Shown: positions 19,948 through 33,000 of the stretch, piece by piece
Numbering within the stretch: the first letter of the stretch is position 1
How the letters are laid out: each line of letters begins with the position of its first letter
DNA from: Gonatopus flavifemur
Lineage: Eukaryota > Arthropoda > Insecta > Hymenoptera > Dryinidae
NCBI GenBank assembly: GCA_018340375.1
Contig: JAFFJZ010000007.1
Location: 8,866,001 to 8,930,000 of the forward strand
DNA: 64,000 bases
Direction of reading: 5' to 3'
Notes under the pieces: model-generated
Databases searched by the model: none
What the model saw: the letters and a program-made list of their open reading frames with translations, nothing else
What the model was told of the DNA's origin: nothing
Position numbers and translations under genes: made by a program

Positions 19948-22792
19948 TTGGTGTATTATCAGAATGTTCGTGGCTTGAGAACTAAACTTGATCAACTTCA
20001 TTGCTCTGTTGCTATATCATATCCATGTTATGATATTATTATCTCATTTGAAACCTGGCTGCGCGAGGATATTCTATCTTCTGAAATTGGTTTACATGGC
20101 TATGCAGTTTATCGTATGGATAGAAACGGACTCACCAGTCAATTTTCACGGGGAGGTGGTGTCTTAATCGCCGTTAAGGATACCCATCGGAGCTGTGTCG
20201 TCTCATCTTCTTATTCCAAAGTTGGACATCTTTACGTCAAAGTTTATTTTGGTTCTTTGTCGTTGTTGTTTGGGGCTGTCTACATTCCACCTTCTTCGGA
20301 TTCTCCAATATACTTGGACCATTGTAAAAGCGTTGGCGAAATCCTCCTTAAGGAGAACTTTAACTCCTAATACTTATACGGGGATTACAATTTACCTCAT
20401 ATTTCCTGGAGCAATATTGATTCCAAATTATCTTTCTCAGTGTTACCTGGTTCGACTCTCAATGAAATGACTTCTGCGCAATATGTTCTCGAATATTTCA
20501 ATGAATTGAATTTGTTTCAACTTAATACTTTCAGAAATTCTCATGGTAACATACTTGATCTTATTTTTTCTGATAACGATCGTATTGATGTCAATATTGC
20601 TCTGGATCCTTTTCTCGCGTGTGACAACTTTCATCCTTCTCTTGTATCTAAGCTCAACCTACGTGGAAGTGTTTTACTGGTCCCCAATGAAATCATCAAA
20701 TATAATTTTAATAAGGCGAATTACAGTGCAATTTGTGAATATTTAGGTTCTATCAACTGGGACGATGAATTGCGTAATCTTAATGTTATTGAAGCTGTTG
20801 ATTTTTTGTATCTTCATTTATGTATATAATGCAGTTGATTCATTCGTACCCAAGTATGTATTAAGGGATAGTTCTTATCCAAAATGGTTTTCTTCGGAAT
20901 TAATTAAACTTATTCGTCAAAAGAAAATTGCTCACAATAGGTACAAAGAGTCAAATTGCTTTGAAGATTACCTAATCTTTAGTCACTTGCGAGCTCAATG
21001 TAAAGTTTTGACTCGCCAATTTGTCTCATCTTCATTACGTTCAAGGGTCCAATCCTACAAATGTCACAAGCTTTTAGAACTTTGTTAATAGTAAGCGGAA
21101 TCAGAACGGTATACCCCTGGTGATGCATTTAGACGGTACTATTGGCAATACTGGTATTGCTATTTCGAACTTATTCGCATCTTATTTCAGATCAGTTTAT
21201 CGAAATTATCCCGTTGTTCCTTGTAATTTACCAGAATCTACTCTCAATGTCAATCTTTCCGATTTATCCATCAATATCGGTGAAGTGTTCAATAAAATCT
21301 CATCCTTGAAAACTTCTTCCGGTCCTGGTGATGATGGTATTCCTCCTAATTTCCTGAAACCTTGCAAGTTCGTCATTCTCGACCTTTGTGGTTGATCTTC
21401 AACAGCTCTTTATCATCTGGAATATTTCCTTCTCAATGGAAATCCAGCTTAATTACTCCTATCTTCGAATCTGGGGACCGTTCTGACGTGAGAAACTATA
21501 GACCAATTAGTATCATGAATGTTATGCCGAAAATTTTTGAAGATATAGTTACTGATAAAATAACACCACTGTTTTCTGATATAATTTCTGATTTCCAGCA
21601 TGGTTTCACTTCTGGAAAATCTACCGTAACTAACTCGTCTATTTTTTCTCGTGTCGTGTCCTCTGCGCTGGATCAAAATGCCCAAGTGGATACTATATAT
21701 ACAGACTTCTCAAAGGCTTTTGACAGAGTTGATCATAATATATTGTTGAATAAATTAAGTAATTTAGGTATTCGCAGCAATTTTTTGTCGTGGTCACAGA
21801 GTTATATTCTGAATCGTACGCAATCAGTTCGTGTCTCTCAATATTTTTCTGATTCATTTTTTGTATCCTCAGGTGTACCGCAAGGCTCACATCTAGGTCC
21901 TTCATTATTTATTATTTTCATCAATATCTCTACGATTTTCAAGTACTGCACACATCTTCTTTTTGCTGATGACCTCAAACTGTTTATGATTATAAGAACT
22001 TACAGAGATGCTCAAAATCTGCAATTTGATTTGGATCGGTTACAATCCTGGTGTGTGCTATCTAATATGTCATAAAATCTCATTAAATGACATGTGATGA
22101 GGTTTTATAGAGGTGAAAATGCTACTTATTTTCCCTATAACTTGTCTCATTCTCTGTTATCACCTATAAATACTATTCGTGATCTTGGAGTTCCATTTGA
22201 CTCTCGTTTTAACTTCTCAGATCATTACAATTACATAGTTGGTACTTCCATGAGATCTCTCGGATTTATCAAGCGCGTTTGTGAAGATTTTCGTGATCCT
22301 GTTGCACTTCAAACACTGTATTGTACTTTAGTTAGGCCTCATCTTGAGTATGCGTCTCAAATTTGGAGTCCTCATTTAATTCGGGATTGTACAGACTTGG
22401 AAAGAGTTCAGCATAAGTTTCTGCGTTTTGCTGCCTATCAGATAGGCCGTCCGTTGAGCGTCACTTGTCATGATTACTCATTGATTATGGCTCTACTTAA
22501 CTTGCCTTCCTTGGAATCACGTCGTTTGTTCAATGATTTTTCATTTTTGTATGAAATTGCTAATGGGAAAATTCGCTGCCCTCAACTGCTTGGACGTGTA
22601 CGTTTCAATGTCCCTTCTCGTTTATTGAGACGCCCTAAATTGTTCGATCCAATTTCTTATAGATCGAGATACGGTTATTCTGATCCGGTAAATCGGATAT
22701 CTATGCTGGCTAATTCTTACAGTGATGTGCTTGAATTATTTTCATCTCATTCTGATCTTAGGAATCCTCTTTCTCTTATTTGTCAAATTTAA
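19948..22792 (+). pseudogene. LINE ORF2: endonuclease and reverse transcriptase, broken
   Basis: The apurinic-type endonuclease starts VYYQNVRGLRTKLDQL, with ETWL and, after an in-frame stop at 20368, GDYNLPHISW. The reverse transcriptase has WKSSLITPIFESGDRSDVRN, NYRPIS, FTSGKST, FSKAFDRVDH, SSGVPQGSHLGP and the active site as FADD. The C-terminal part has HLEYASQIWSPH. The reading changes frame near 20825, between 21088 and 21120, and near 21390; stops occur at 20368 and 22073. All domains are recognisable in order, so the element decayed after a near-full-length insertion. It cannot encode an active enzyme. Confidence 0.87.
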
Positions 22793-22900
22793 TATCTAAT
22801 TGTCCTTTTCACCTATGATTATACACGTTAACTGTGGTTGTAATATAAGATGCATGTAGTCGAGCTTAACATGATGCTTGATGCTTTGATGCATGATATA

Positions 22901-24932
22901 CAGGGTGGGGCATTTAAAGTGTCGCGGGCGTTTTTTCCAAAAATAAAATGAGATACGAGAAAATTTTTCGGACAAAAATTGTAGGGTATCGAGGGGGACA
23001 TCCGATGGTGGCCTTGGCTTTGACCTCAAATCTCATCTTCAAGGGCATTCTGAGGTCAACTCTTGTTTTTTAAATAGCATCTCATATTTTTTACTGCAGA
23101 TTTGGATTCTAGGTCAAAAACCGAGAAACTTTTGTCTGAACCATTTTCCTGAAATCCGCAAAGATGGCGCTCTAATCGATATTGTTCCATACTGAATCTG
23201 ACATTAGAATAACTCGAAAACGAAGGGTCTTGGAGGAGAATGTTTCGGACAAAAGTTGTCTGATTCCAAGGGGGACCCCTTGAACTGAAACGGAGGTGAT
23301 GGGGTATAACAGACAAAACACAACACATTTCAATCGTCTACATCACTTGGATAATTTTAATGCAGTAGATGCTCAAAATGATGGCCTTCGACTTCAATAC
23401 ACATTTCAAAACGTTTTACAAAAGATTGCTGAACTCGTGCTTAAATATCTTCATTGATGCTCGCGCATGCATTGATGATTCGTTGACGCATATTCTCAGG
23501 TGTAGTCGGTGCTTGTTGATAAACTGTATCTTTTATGTATCCCCATAAAAAAAAATCTGGAGAAGTGAGATCCGGAGAACGGGCAGGCCAATGAACTGGT
23601 CCACGACGTCCTATCCATCGTCCAGGATAATCTCTGTCCAATATTTCTCGAGCTGTGACTGCATAATGGGATGGACAAGCATCGTGTTGATACCACATAT
23701 TCAATCTTTCCTGAATTGGTATGTCTTCAAGTAATGTTGGAAGTACTTGATCTAAGAAATGTCTGTACTTCTCTCCATTTAGCGTATCTGCAATGAAGTA
23801 CGGTCCAATTACTCGAGATCGAAAAATACCACACCAAACATTCACAGCCCATTGTCTTTGATGCTCTACTTGACGTAACCATCTTGGATTTTCTGTCGCC
23901 CAGTAATGCATATTATGTCGATTTACTTGACCATGATTGGTGAACGTCGACTCATCAGAAAATAATATGTTGATGAAGTTGTTATTGTGCATTTGCGCTA
24001 GACCCCATCGACAAAACTGTACACGATTTTCGAAATCATCACCGTGAAGGTCTTGATGCAAACAAATGTGATACGGATGGAATTTGTGACGTTTCAGTAT
24101 TCGAAGAACACTTCTTCGAGAAATTCCCGAATGGAGTTCAATTTCACGAGAGCTCACGTGTGGATTATTGGCTACTGCAGCTAGTACATTAACTTCCGCA
24201 TTTTCTCCACTAACAGTTCTCATTCGATGTCGTTTTTCCCTTGTAACACTTCCCGTTTCTGAGAATAATTTTGTAATGCGTTGAAAATACCTAATGGATG
24301 GCGTTGTTCTTTCAGGAAATCGTTCTGCATACAAGTCATATGCTTGTCTGGGGTTCTTATGCACTTCACCGTAAATGTAGATCATATCGATCTTTTCAGA
24401 AACCGTCTATCGGATATCCATGATTTTCAATTTGTCATAAACCAAGTAATAATCAAATGTAACTGACAAACTGACTTTCAAAATCGTGAATTTTCACTGA
24501 ACCCCGTCGTTTGTTTACATCGCGTGAGCTCTGAATGGTGGTAATGTAGACGATTGAAATGTGTTGTGTATTGACAACTTTTGTACGAAACATTCTTTTG
24601 CAAGACCCTTCGTTTTCGAGTTATTCGAATGTCAGATTCAAAATGGAACAATATCGATTAGAGCGCCATTTTTGCGGATTTCAGGAAAATGGTTCAGACA
24701 AAAGTTTCTTGGTTTTTGACCTAGAATCCAAATCTGCAGTAAAAAATATGAGATGCTATTTAAAAAACAAGAGTTGATCTCAGAATGCCCTTGAAGATGA
24801 GATTTGAGGTCAAAGCCAAGGCCACCATCGGATGTCCCCCTCGGTACCCTACAACTTTTGTCCGAAAAATTTTCTCGTATCTCACTTTATTTTTGGAAAA
24901 AACGCCCGCGACACTTTAAATGCCCCACCCTG
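22901..24932 (-). mobile_element. DD41D mariner-type element with about 400-bp terminal inverted repeats
   Basis: CAGGGTGGGGCATTTAAAG at 22901 and its complement ending at 24932 begin inverted repeats of about 444 and 388 bp, with TA on both sides. The left arm holds an extra stretch of about 56 bp. The transposase lies between them. Excision would rejoin the LINE 3' UTR, giving the relative age. Such long terminal repeats are unusual for mariner relatives. Confidence 0.9.
23357..24385 (-). pseudogene. DD41D transposase with one premature stop
   Basis: The frame starts MIYIYGEVHKNPRQAYDLY at 24385. An N-terminal HTH region covers residues 1-110. Catalytic residues lie in NILFSDESTF, WYQHDACPSH and SPDLTSPDFFLW; 41 residues separate the second and third aspartates, which places it in the DD41D (rosa/Visitor-like) group. 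A TAA follows residue 314 at about 23441. Reading on in the same frame gives 27 more codons (ARVQQSFVKRFEMCIE...) to a natural TAA at 23357-23359, matching the C-terminus of the fragment at 9684-9995. A single nonsense change therefore separates it from a full-length 341-residue protein. The enzyme would act on its own terminal repeats at TA sites. Confidence 0.87.
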
Positions 24933-25116
24933 TATATAATGTGGTTCAAATAATGTATATTCTATGTACCAAAGGGTCTTTTATACCCGTATAAACAAGA
25001 TAAATAAATGAATAAATAAGCCGAAGCTAAGATATCTTCAACGGATTACCTATAGATGGCCAGATGGTGGGTGGCCACCAACTGTGCGTTCAAGATGATT
25101 TTCACCAGAATAAATA

Positions 25117-26078
25117 AGGGAGTGTACGGTAGTGTGGGACGGCTTTTGGTTTTGGCCTATAATTTTTGATCAAGTCCATTTTATAGAGACTTATGTAGAT
25201 CATTGGAAAGCTAGAAGGCTCAGCTTACTCATTGCTGGAGTAACTACATTGATTACGTTGAGTGGAAAAATTTTATAGCCATTTTTGTGGAACATCGATT
25301 TTTGCACAGAAAAAAATTTGTACGGTAGTATGGGACACTTGAAAAAATCCACCAAAATTGGCAAAATACGAAGTGAAAACACCAAAAATGTAAAGAGAAT
25401 CCAATTGCATTTATTTAAAAGACCTTCAATGGCAAAAACAACAACAACAAATGGCATTTGAAACATCTTATTCACCGTCTCCTTCATCACTGTCAGAAGC
25501 GCAATGTTTACATGTGAAGTAGCTGGTAGTCATGGCAGCGCACTTTATATGTACTTAATTTATATACTTACTTCTTCTGGAGCGTGATTTACTGGGGGAG
25601 GCAATTAACGAGACGGACAGTTCACTTTTTAACTACTTCTATTGAATAAAACACAATGGATTAATATTACAATGGTGTCCCACACTACCGTACAAACGGT
25701 GTCCCGCACTAGGGAATGATAGCCATTTTCATCATTACAGAAAAAAATTGAAGTGTGCATTTTTTGGCTTGAATTAATATTTCATCATGAAATATAATGA
25801 AAACACTTCCCATACATGCATTACATTGACCTTTTTCACTAGATTTCATTGAAATTATAGCACTCACAAGAACTTGGAAAAAAACTTTTTTTCTAATTTT
25901 CACACACGATGTTTGGGCGCAATAAAATGAATGCGACTATTCGCTTCACTGTTAGCTCAAAAACTAGCTCATGTCATAAGAGCAGTTTGACAGTAGCCGG
26001 TGTCGCCATATTTGCACTCTGTCAAAAAAAAACGGGTGTCCCGCACCTCCGTATGTCTCACACTACCGTACACTCCCT
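25117..26078. mobile_element. Non-autonomous DNA transposon with repeated terminal motif
   Basis: The inverted ends read AGGGAGTGTACGGTAGTGTG, flanked by TA at 25115-25116 and 26079-26080. GTACGGTAGTATGGGAC-type motifs recur inside near 25320 and 25675-25710, in both orientations. It is 962 bp with no transposase frame. Confidence 0.82.
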
Positions 26079-26157
26079 TACTCACGCATTTTCTCGAAAT
26101 TCATTACAGTGATCTATCTATCTATGATCTATAATCTATGATCTCCATATGATGGTA

Positions 26158-27564
26158 TTGGGAGTACAAATTAATTTGGTCCGTTTTTTACAGTTAAAGA
26201 TGCGATTATTCCAGAAGAACATGAATTATCAAATTAATCAAAGTGTTGTACATCGCTGGCTATCACTTTTTACCATCTTTCGGGTAATTTTCGAATCCCG
26301 TTACGGAAAAACGTCTCGTCTTCCGAGGTGATCCAAGCTAGGAGCCAATTTTGGGTTTCTTCGAACGAAGTGAACCGGTGGCCTGCCAAATCGTGCTGCA
26401 TCTGTCAGAATAACCAGTAATCAGAAGGAGCAATGTCCGGCGAGTACGGTGGGTGCGGTAGAATATCCCACTTCAACGTTTCCAGATAATTTTTCACTAC
26501 TTTTGCGACATGAGGCCGAGCGTTATTGTGTGAAAGAATAACTTTGTCATGTCTTTCTTTGTATTCCGGACGTTATTGAGACGCACGACTCAAACGAATC
26601 AATTGTAGCCTATACCGATCACCCGTAATAGAATCACTAGGTTTTAGTAACTCATAGTGGATGCTTCCGATTGTAGAATGGGGCTAGCCCCTAGGGCTAG
26701 AATACTGGATTCCCATTGGCTGAATCATGGCCTCTGGGGCCAAGAGCTCTTGCAATCGGAAGCATCCAGTATATAACACCCTTTTGGTCCTACCAGATAC
26801 ACAGCATGACCTTTGAACCATGAATATTCCTCTTTGGTGTCGATGTTGGAGTCGATGGCAACGATTGACCGGGCATAGCATAGTATTTCCTTTTCTTGGG
26901 GTTATCGTAAAATATCCATTCCTCATCTCCTGTCACAATCCGATGTAAGAACCCCTTTCTTCGTTGTCTTTGAATCAGCCGCTCGAAAATGAGAAATCGC
27001 CGTTCAATGTCTCTAGGCTTCAAGTCATGAGGCATCCAATTGCCTCGCTTTTGAATCATGCTCATGGATTGTAATCGTACGGAAACTGCTTGTTACTCAA
27101 CTCCTGATGATTCCGCAAGCTCCTGTTGCGTTTGACTCGGATCTTCGTCGAGTAAAGCCTCCAATTCCTCGTTTTCGAATTTTTGTGTTTGTCCTGAGCG
27201 AGGCTTGTCTTCGACACTGAAATCGCCATTCTCCAAACGTCGGAACCATTCCTTACATGATTTATCAGTTGGAGCATTGTCACCATAAACTTCCACAAGC
27301 ATTCGATTGGCTTCAGCTGCACTTTATTTCCAATCAAAACAGAAAACTAGCACCTCCCGCAAATGCTGCTTAGTTAAAACGATATTTGACATTCTTCACT
27401 GAGTAAAAATCGGGATTCTAGAAGGAACTCGGAGTGATATCAACTGAATATTATTCACAGGTGTCTACCCTCTCTGAAACAATTGAAATCCGTGGTGACT
27501 ATGAAACATTCATGAGAGCGAGAGTCATCTTTTCAAACCGGACCGAACTAATTTGTACTCCCAA
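26158..27564 (-). mobile_element. Decayed mariner element
   Basis: Ends TTGGGAGTACAAATTA and TAATTTGTACTCCCAA, followed inward by GGTCCG/CGGACC, flanked by TA (26156-26157 and 27565-27566). It is 1407 bp, slightly longer than intact mariners. It holds a fragmented transposase. Confidence 0.88.
26270..27392 (-). pseudogene. Mariner transposase, fragmented
   Basis: Starts MSNIVLTKQHLRE at 27392. Recognisable pieces in three frames include DVWRMAISV/RRLENGDFSVEDKPRSGQ, GNWMPHDLKPRDIERR, HRIVTGDEEWIFYDNPKKRK (catalytic D in TGDEEW) and, further on, a degraded C-terminal part with the Y..DIAPSDY region. It is closest in wording to the element at 31373-32647. Several frameshifts and stops make it clearly dead. 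Confidence 0.82.
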
Positions 27565-27875
27565 TATGGACAAAGCAATAATAGAAGCCACTGAGTATAA
27601 TCCGTATTCAACAATTTCTTTACTCTCAACCAAAATCGTGACCTAGGAAGTATTTCGTACAATTCAATTCTTCATCTCTTGATTTCAATGAAGTATAAAT
27701 TCCCTACAATTCTAGAAATTTCTTCTCATTTCAATTCTTGATAATTGAATCGGAAATTTATTCATACGTAAATGAACTTTAAATTTTTCCTATACCACAC
27801 ATTGATGTATATTTTGGGGACTATAGTCCCCAGGTAGAAATTTGTCTGGGCGTCCCATTTACCATCCACGTACTA

Positions 27876-28115
27876 CACGGAAAAAAGAAAACACTACTGG
27901 TTACTGTGAATGACAGCGATCGGTTGAAAAACAAATGAAAACACGCGTGGATAGTGAGGATCAGTGCGATCACAGTGATGGGTATTGTAATGAAATGCGT
28001 CAACGCTAACTGGACAGTAATGAGGACTGGGAAACGCAGTACTGCATAGAATGAATTTGAGTTTCAATGTATTTTTGTGATTCACAGTAACCATTGCTGT
28101 TTTCTTTTTTCCGTG
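27876..28115. repeat. MITE family A, copy 2
   Basis: Ends CACGGAAAAAAGAAAACA and TGTTTTCTTTTTTCCGTG with TA on both sides (27874-27875, 28116-28117). It is 240 bp and homologous end to end with 10977-11231. Confidence 0.88.
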
Positions 28116-28117
28116 TA

Positions 28118-30013
28118 GATGGAACCCACGTGGGGGAAACCGGATAACACATTTCAGCCAATTTGACTTGAGTGTCCAAACATTTAGTTGGTTAATTTAG
28201 ATTCTTAATGCGTCAACTGATCGTACAGTAACATTGATAGTCCATCAACCCGAGTAAAAATGAAAACTCCTGCAACACGTCTGCACTAGTCCCGCACTTA
28301 TATTCACGCCCGTAACATTCCCGCAACAGATCCAAAAATTCGTGAGATTCTTGGTTCAAAATCAAAGCGCCCATAACATACCCGCACCAGACCTGTATGC
28401 ATATATATGTCCCCACCACGCCCGCAACAAGTATGTACGTTTTTCCTGTTCTGAAACTATATAGACGTGGTGCAAACATATCGCAAGAGGCTTTTTTCTC
28501 ATCTCCATTGAATCAGTACAATTTTTCTGAATCTCTAATAATTTTGCAATTAGTGAAAATTCAGAATAAGAATAAAGCGAAATAAAAACTTTCCAAGGCT
28601 CAAACGTAAAAGTTGTAAGAGAAATCTTCCTCATACAAAAATTCGGTGGGTTACTGCTTTCGAACGCGTGCATATTCAAAGGAACCCAAACAACGCCGTG
28701 TGTATGACACAAATTATTTTTCCCAAAATTTATATTGGTTTTCCTCCTACATCCATTTCGCAAAGAGTAGGAGTTGTAATTTGGTATGAAACATTCCGAC
28801 AAACCTTGAACGTGAGGACCCAGTCATTACATGGTGTTATAGTGTATGAAGCAATGAAATCATAATATCGCTGTATACATACCTTTCTCAATCAGTGAAG
28901 ATGGTATGTATAAAGTGATATCTTGATTTTATTGCTTTATTTTCGAATAATTTGTCAGAAAAGATTTGGCTCGGGTTGCATCGTCGGGATTGCTGAGTAT
29001 CCCCTCAAGGGCTTTCGAACGTGGTAGAACATGGTCAGAGGAATAAGATGAAGCCCCAACGTTTCAGTTTGTCACTCGGGATTATTTTATGGAGATGAAT
29101 TCAAAAGCACCGTTCTTGCTGGAGATTACTTGTCAAAATACATTGTTGCCTCATTCATAGGTGTGATTTTATAGGAAACACACGATTTCACATTTTTAAC
29201 TATCAATTTGAACAACGTTCCAGCAATTTCTTGGGACATCCGGATGGGCGCAGACTAGAATCCCATTCCCAATGAATCTATTCCCCAATCATCATTTCTA
29301 CTAGGGTTTAAAACACAATTTGGAACATGTGAAAATTTAGTAACAAGACGTATGTTACGGGCGAGCTTTATTTTAGCTTCAAACAAGTATTTTAATATCG
29401 ATTAATTTCCAACACTCTCCAACAGTCTGAGTAACCAAGCTCGGCAGATTTATGGTCAAATAAAACATCACAATGCATTCAAAAAGCAATATTAAAGTGA
29501 CTTCAAGTTAATGGGAAGAAATCCTGTACTTTCTACCCATCAGTAACAGATTTCTGTTATTTTCCATTAGAAGCTGACAGTGTTTCTTATGATGAAATAT
29601 GACGCATACCATTGCAATATGGATTTGACTTCATTTCAACATGAATGATTGGTGATCTTTCCGGTGAGTGTGTAAAGATTCAAAATACGAATCTTTCTAC
29701 AATTATAACGCTGATCGCATTATCATATAGCAATGATTCCATTGCTGTGAATATGAGTGTGGACTGAATTGATAACTTTCCTATCGAAAAAGCAACATAA
29801 TAACTCTCAAAACTTGGTAAATGCTTTTATTCGAGAGCAACGCGTTATTCCACATAAATAATCCTTTTTATCAGCGTAAGAGTGTTGGACAAACATTATT
29901 TGATTTCATTATATTATATTGCCTATGAAAATAATGAAATTTTTCAATTCAGGAATTGTATGAATTCTAATGTGTTCCTTTAGAAGATCCAATCCAATTG
30001 GTATATCCAATCT
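28118..30013. other. Downstream flank of OR2, no gene recognised
   Basis: The first part (28250-28450) repeats CCCGCAACA-like phrases several times. A minus-strand open frame (28362-28802) shows no known motif. On the OR2 strand an AATAAA (complement of 29826-29831) lies about 185 bases after the receptor stop and is a candidate polyadenylation signal. A CTACTAGGG end near 29290 resembles the MITE at 12626-12754. Confidence 0.4.
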
Positions 30014-33000
30014 TCAAACCGAAGACAACACCATGAAATAGGACACGGCACTATTCATAACCTGTAACCAAGAGAAGGAATTATCAAGCATGATTTTATC
30101 ATTAATATCTCAACAAATTTGAGAAAAATATTCTTATCACCCTGGCATAAGCCGAATATGATAAATAAACCATTTTTCCAACGCTTAGCTCCAGGGGTTT
30201 CAAAGATCTTTGCATCATAAATAAAGTTAGTTTTTGGGTAAGCAAAGGTGCTTCGTACCACTCGCTGTTGTATCTGAAACGAACGAATTGATTGTATATT
30301 TTCCAAAGAAGGAACTACTGATTGTAAAAAATTCTTAACTGCATATTCAGAAAAAGTTTCCGTCATGTTTTACAGGAACTCTTTTCTTCAAGAGAAATTA
30401 CCGTCAAAGAGCATTAAAAATCCATACACATGAGGGATTCTTGTTTTTTCATATGAAAAAAAAACATTTTTTGACACGTGTATAATATATTTTACTTCCA
30501 TGTTAATGGAGAGCAAGTCTCAATTTTATTTAGAAATAAAATCGAAAATTTCAGCTCCAGTTTCCGCCAAATAAAGGCAGGCATGGGTCTGGTTTTGGTC
30601 TACGCGGGGCGGTCCACAGCCTCACCGGTTTGTCTGAAACAAAAATGATATCACACTTATTTTCTCACACTTCTTTTATATTTTTTAAAGAACTTCCGTA
30701 CAAGAAAATGCCAGCAGTTTAAACAAAACTGAATTATTCTGCTTGAAGGGACGAAAAGAGTATTTTTGCATCAAGTTTTGATGAAAATTCCTCTCTGCCG
30801 GTGGACAAATTGGGTTTCATTTTGATTATACAGAGATTCATATGAATCGGTTCATCCGTTGAAATTGTGAAGCGCTCCGCGCGCTCAAGAATATTGTTGT
30901 CGGAATACGCATTGAAAGTTCAACGTTATCGGAAATCGTATTTGATGTTCATTTTGACAACTTACATTTGATGAACTATTCCAGCACCATACGAAGAGGC
31001 CGTTCCTCGAAGATCTTATTTTGCTGCATCTGAAGGGCACCTCACTCTCTGAATCCGGAGAAACATTCCACTCGGATGAAGAAATAGGTTCTTTCCATTT
31101 TGGTTGTCTAAGGAGTGACTATCCTCTTCTAGACAGGAAGAAGGGACCCTATCTTTTCGTTCAAGGAATTTCTTATTCCTCTAAATCTATGGAGTGCGTA
31201 GGGATAAAAGGTATCCGCAGTTAGCGCACTGCAAGCGTCTCAAATAACTGTTTTACAGCCAGTGGATGGTTCCACTCGACAGGCTGTGGATTCCAAAATA
31301 CTTGAGGACTGAGAACATACTTTCCCCCACGTATTCTAAACATCTGAAGGATGCAAATTATATAAGGTGTACAAATAAGTTTCCGTGGTTTTTTATAAAA
31401 AATTAGGAATTTATTGTAAAGGAAAAGTACATTACGTTTTATTCAAAGTATTTTCCATCATTTGCCACTACTTTTCTCCATCTTTCTGGCAACATTCGGA
31501 TACCCCGTCGAAAAAACTCTTCATCTTTTGACGCTATCCACAAATCTACCCAATTTTTGGTGTCTTCATATGATGTGAAGCGCTGCTCAGACAGACCATG
31601 TGCCATCGACCGGAACAGGTGATAATCAGAAGGGGCTAAGTCTGGTGAATACGGCGGGTGGGGTAAAACTTCCCAGTTGAGTGTTTCCAAGTATGTTTTT
31701 ACCGGCGCCGCAACATGTGGACGAGCATTATCGTGTAAAAGAATAATTTTGTCGTGTCTGGAGTAGTAATGGGCGCGTTTTTCCTTAAGTGCCCGACTCA
31801 ATCTCATCAATTGTGTTCGGTAGAGAGCTCCAGTAATGGTTTCGCTTGGTTTCAGCAATTCATAATACACGACACCAAGCTGATCCCACAAATACACAGC
31901 ATGAGTTTTTTTCCATGAATATTCGGCTTAGCTGTCGATGTTGATGGTTCGCCGGGCTTAACCCATGACTTTCTCTTCTTTGGATTATCGTAGTGAATCC
32001 ATTTTTCGTCACCAGTGACTATACGATGCAAAAAACTCTTTTTTTTATTCCTGGCAAGCAGCATTTCACTCATGCATAATCGGCGTTCAACGTCTCTCGG
32101 CTTTAGTTCATATGGAACCCAATTTCCTTGTTTTTGAATCATTCCTAACGATTTTAAACGATGTGAAATTGCTTGTTGAGTCACTTGTAGAGTAAGTGCA
32201 AGTTCTTTTTGCGTTTGGGACGAATCTTCCTCCGATAGTACTTCTAATTCCATGTCTTCGTACACTTTCGGCCTTCCACTGCGTTCTTTGTCTTTGACGT
32301 CAAACTCACCGTTCTTAAACTTTTGAAACCATCCCTGACAACTTCTCTCACTTAAAGCAGCTTCACCATATGCTTCTAGAAGCAATCGATGCGCCTCAGC
32401 TGCAGATTTTTTCACATTAAAGAAGTAAATCAAAAGTTCCCGCAAATGATGCTTATTCGGAATAAAACTTGACATTTTTGCACGAAAAAAATTACGTGAT
32501 GCTGATACGGAATCACTAGTACTTTGAGGTTATGGTGTTGCCAGATGACTAAACTTGGGATATTACGTTTTACATCTGACAATTTCTCCATAACCTTCTG
32601 GTGGGGCCATCTTTTGACAAACCGCGGAAACTTATTTGTACACCTAATATGAAAACAAAACTTGAATTTTTCATCGTCATAAATTGTAATTTTCTCTTCA
32701 TCTGCAGGCAAATTCTACCAAGCTTTGAATTCCTCAACCTCAGAGAAGTTCCTAAAATTTCATTAACATTCGTCTGAAAATTGGGCAGAGAGTTGCAATA
32801 AGCCGTATTAGAAATTTTTCCTGAATTTCTCGGTCAAAAATTTTTCACTGTATTCAACTTGAATTTTGAAAATGGACACATTAAAGTTCTCAAATAATTA
32901 TCCTAGTTTGCACGCAATGTAATGCAATCCAATTTTTTTCACCATGTCTTGCATCATCTGTGCATTCAAAAATAGTCCTAGAATAATTGATCTGGTTTAT

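Larger units (their letters stand above)
18900..25020 (+). mobile_element. Jockey-like non-LTR retrotransposon, decayed, with DD41D insertion
   Basis: ORF1 (PHD-like finger plus RRM-like region), ORF2 (APE-type endonuclease, reverse transcriptase) and a 3' UTR ending in AATAAATGAATAAATAA. The 3' UTR is split by a 2-kb DNA transposon at 22901-24932. The left boundary is approximate. Stops and frameshifts make it non-autonomous. A truncated relative lies at 13280-14009. Confidence 0.85.

Noticed and set aside
28362..28802. 146-codon minus-strand open frame
   Set aside because: Overlaps a region with repeated CCCGCAACA words; no known domain.
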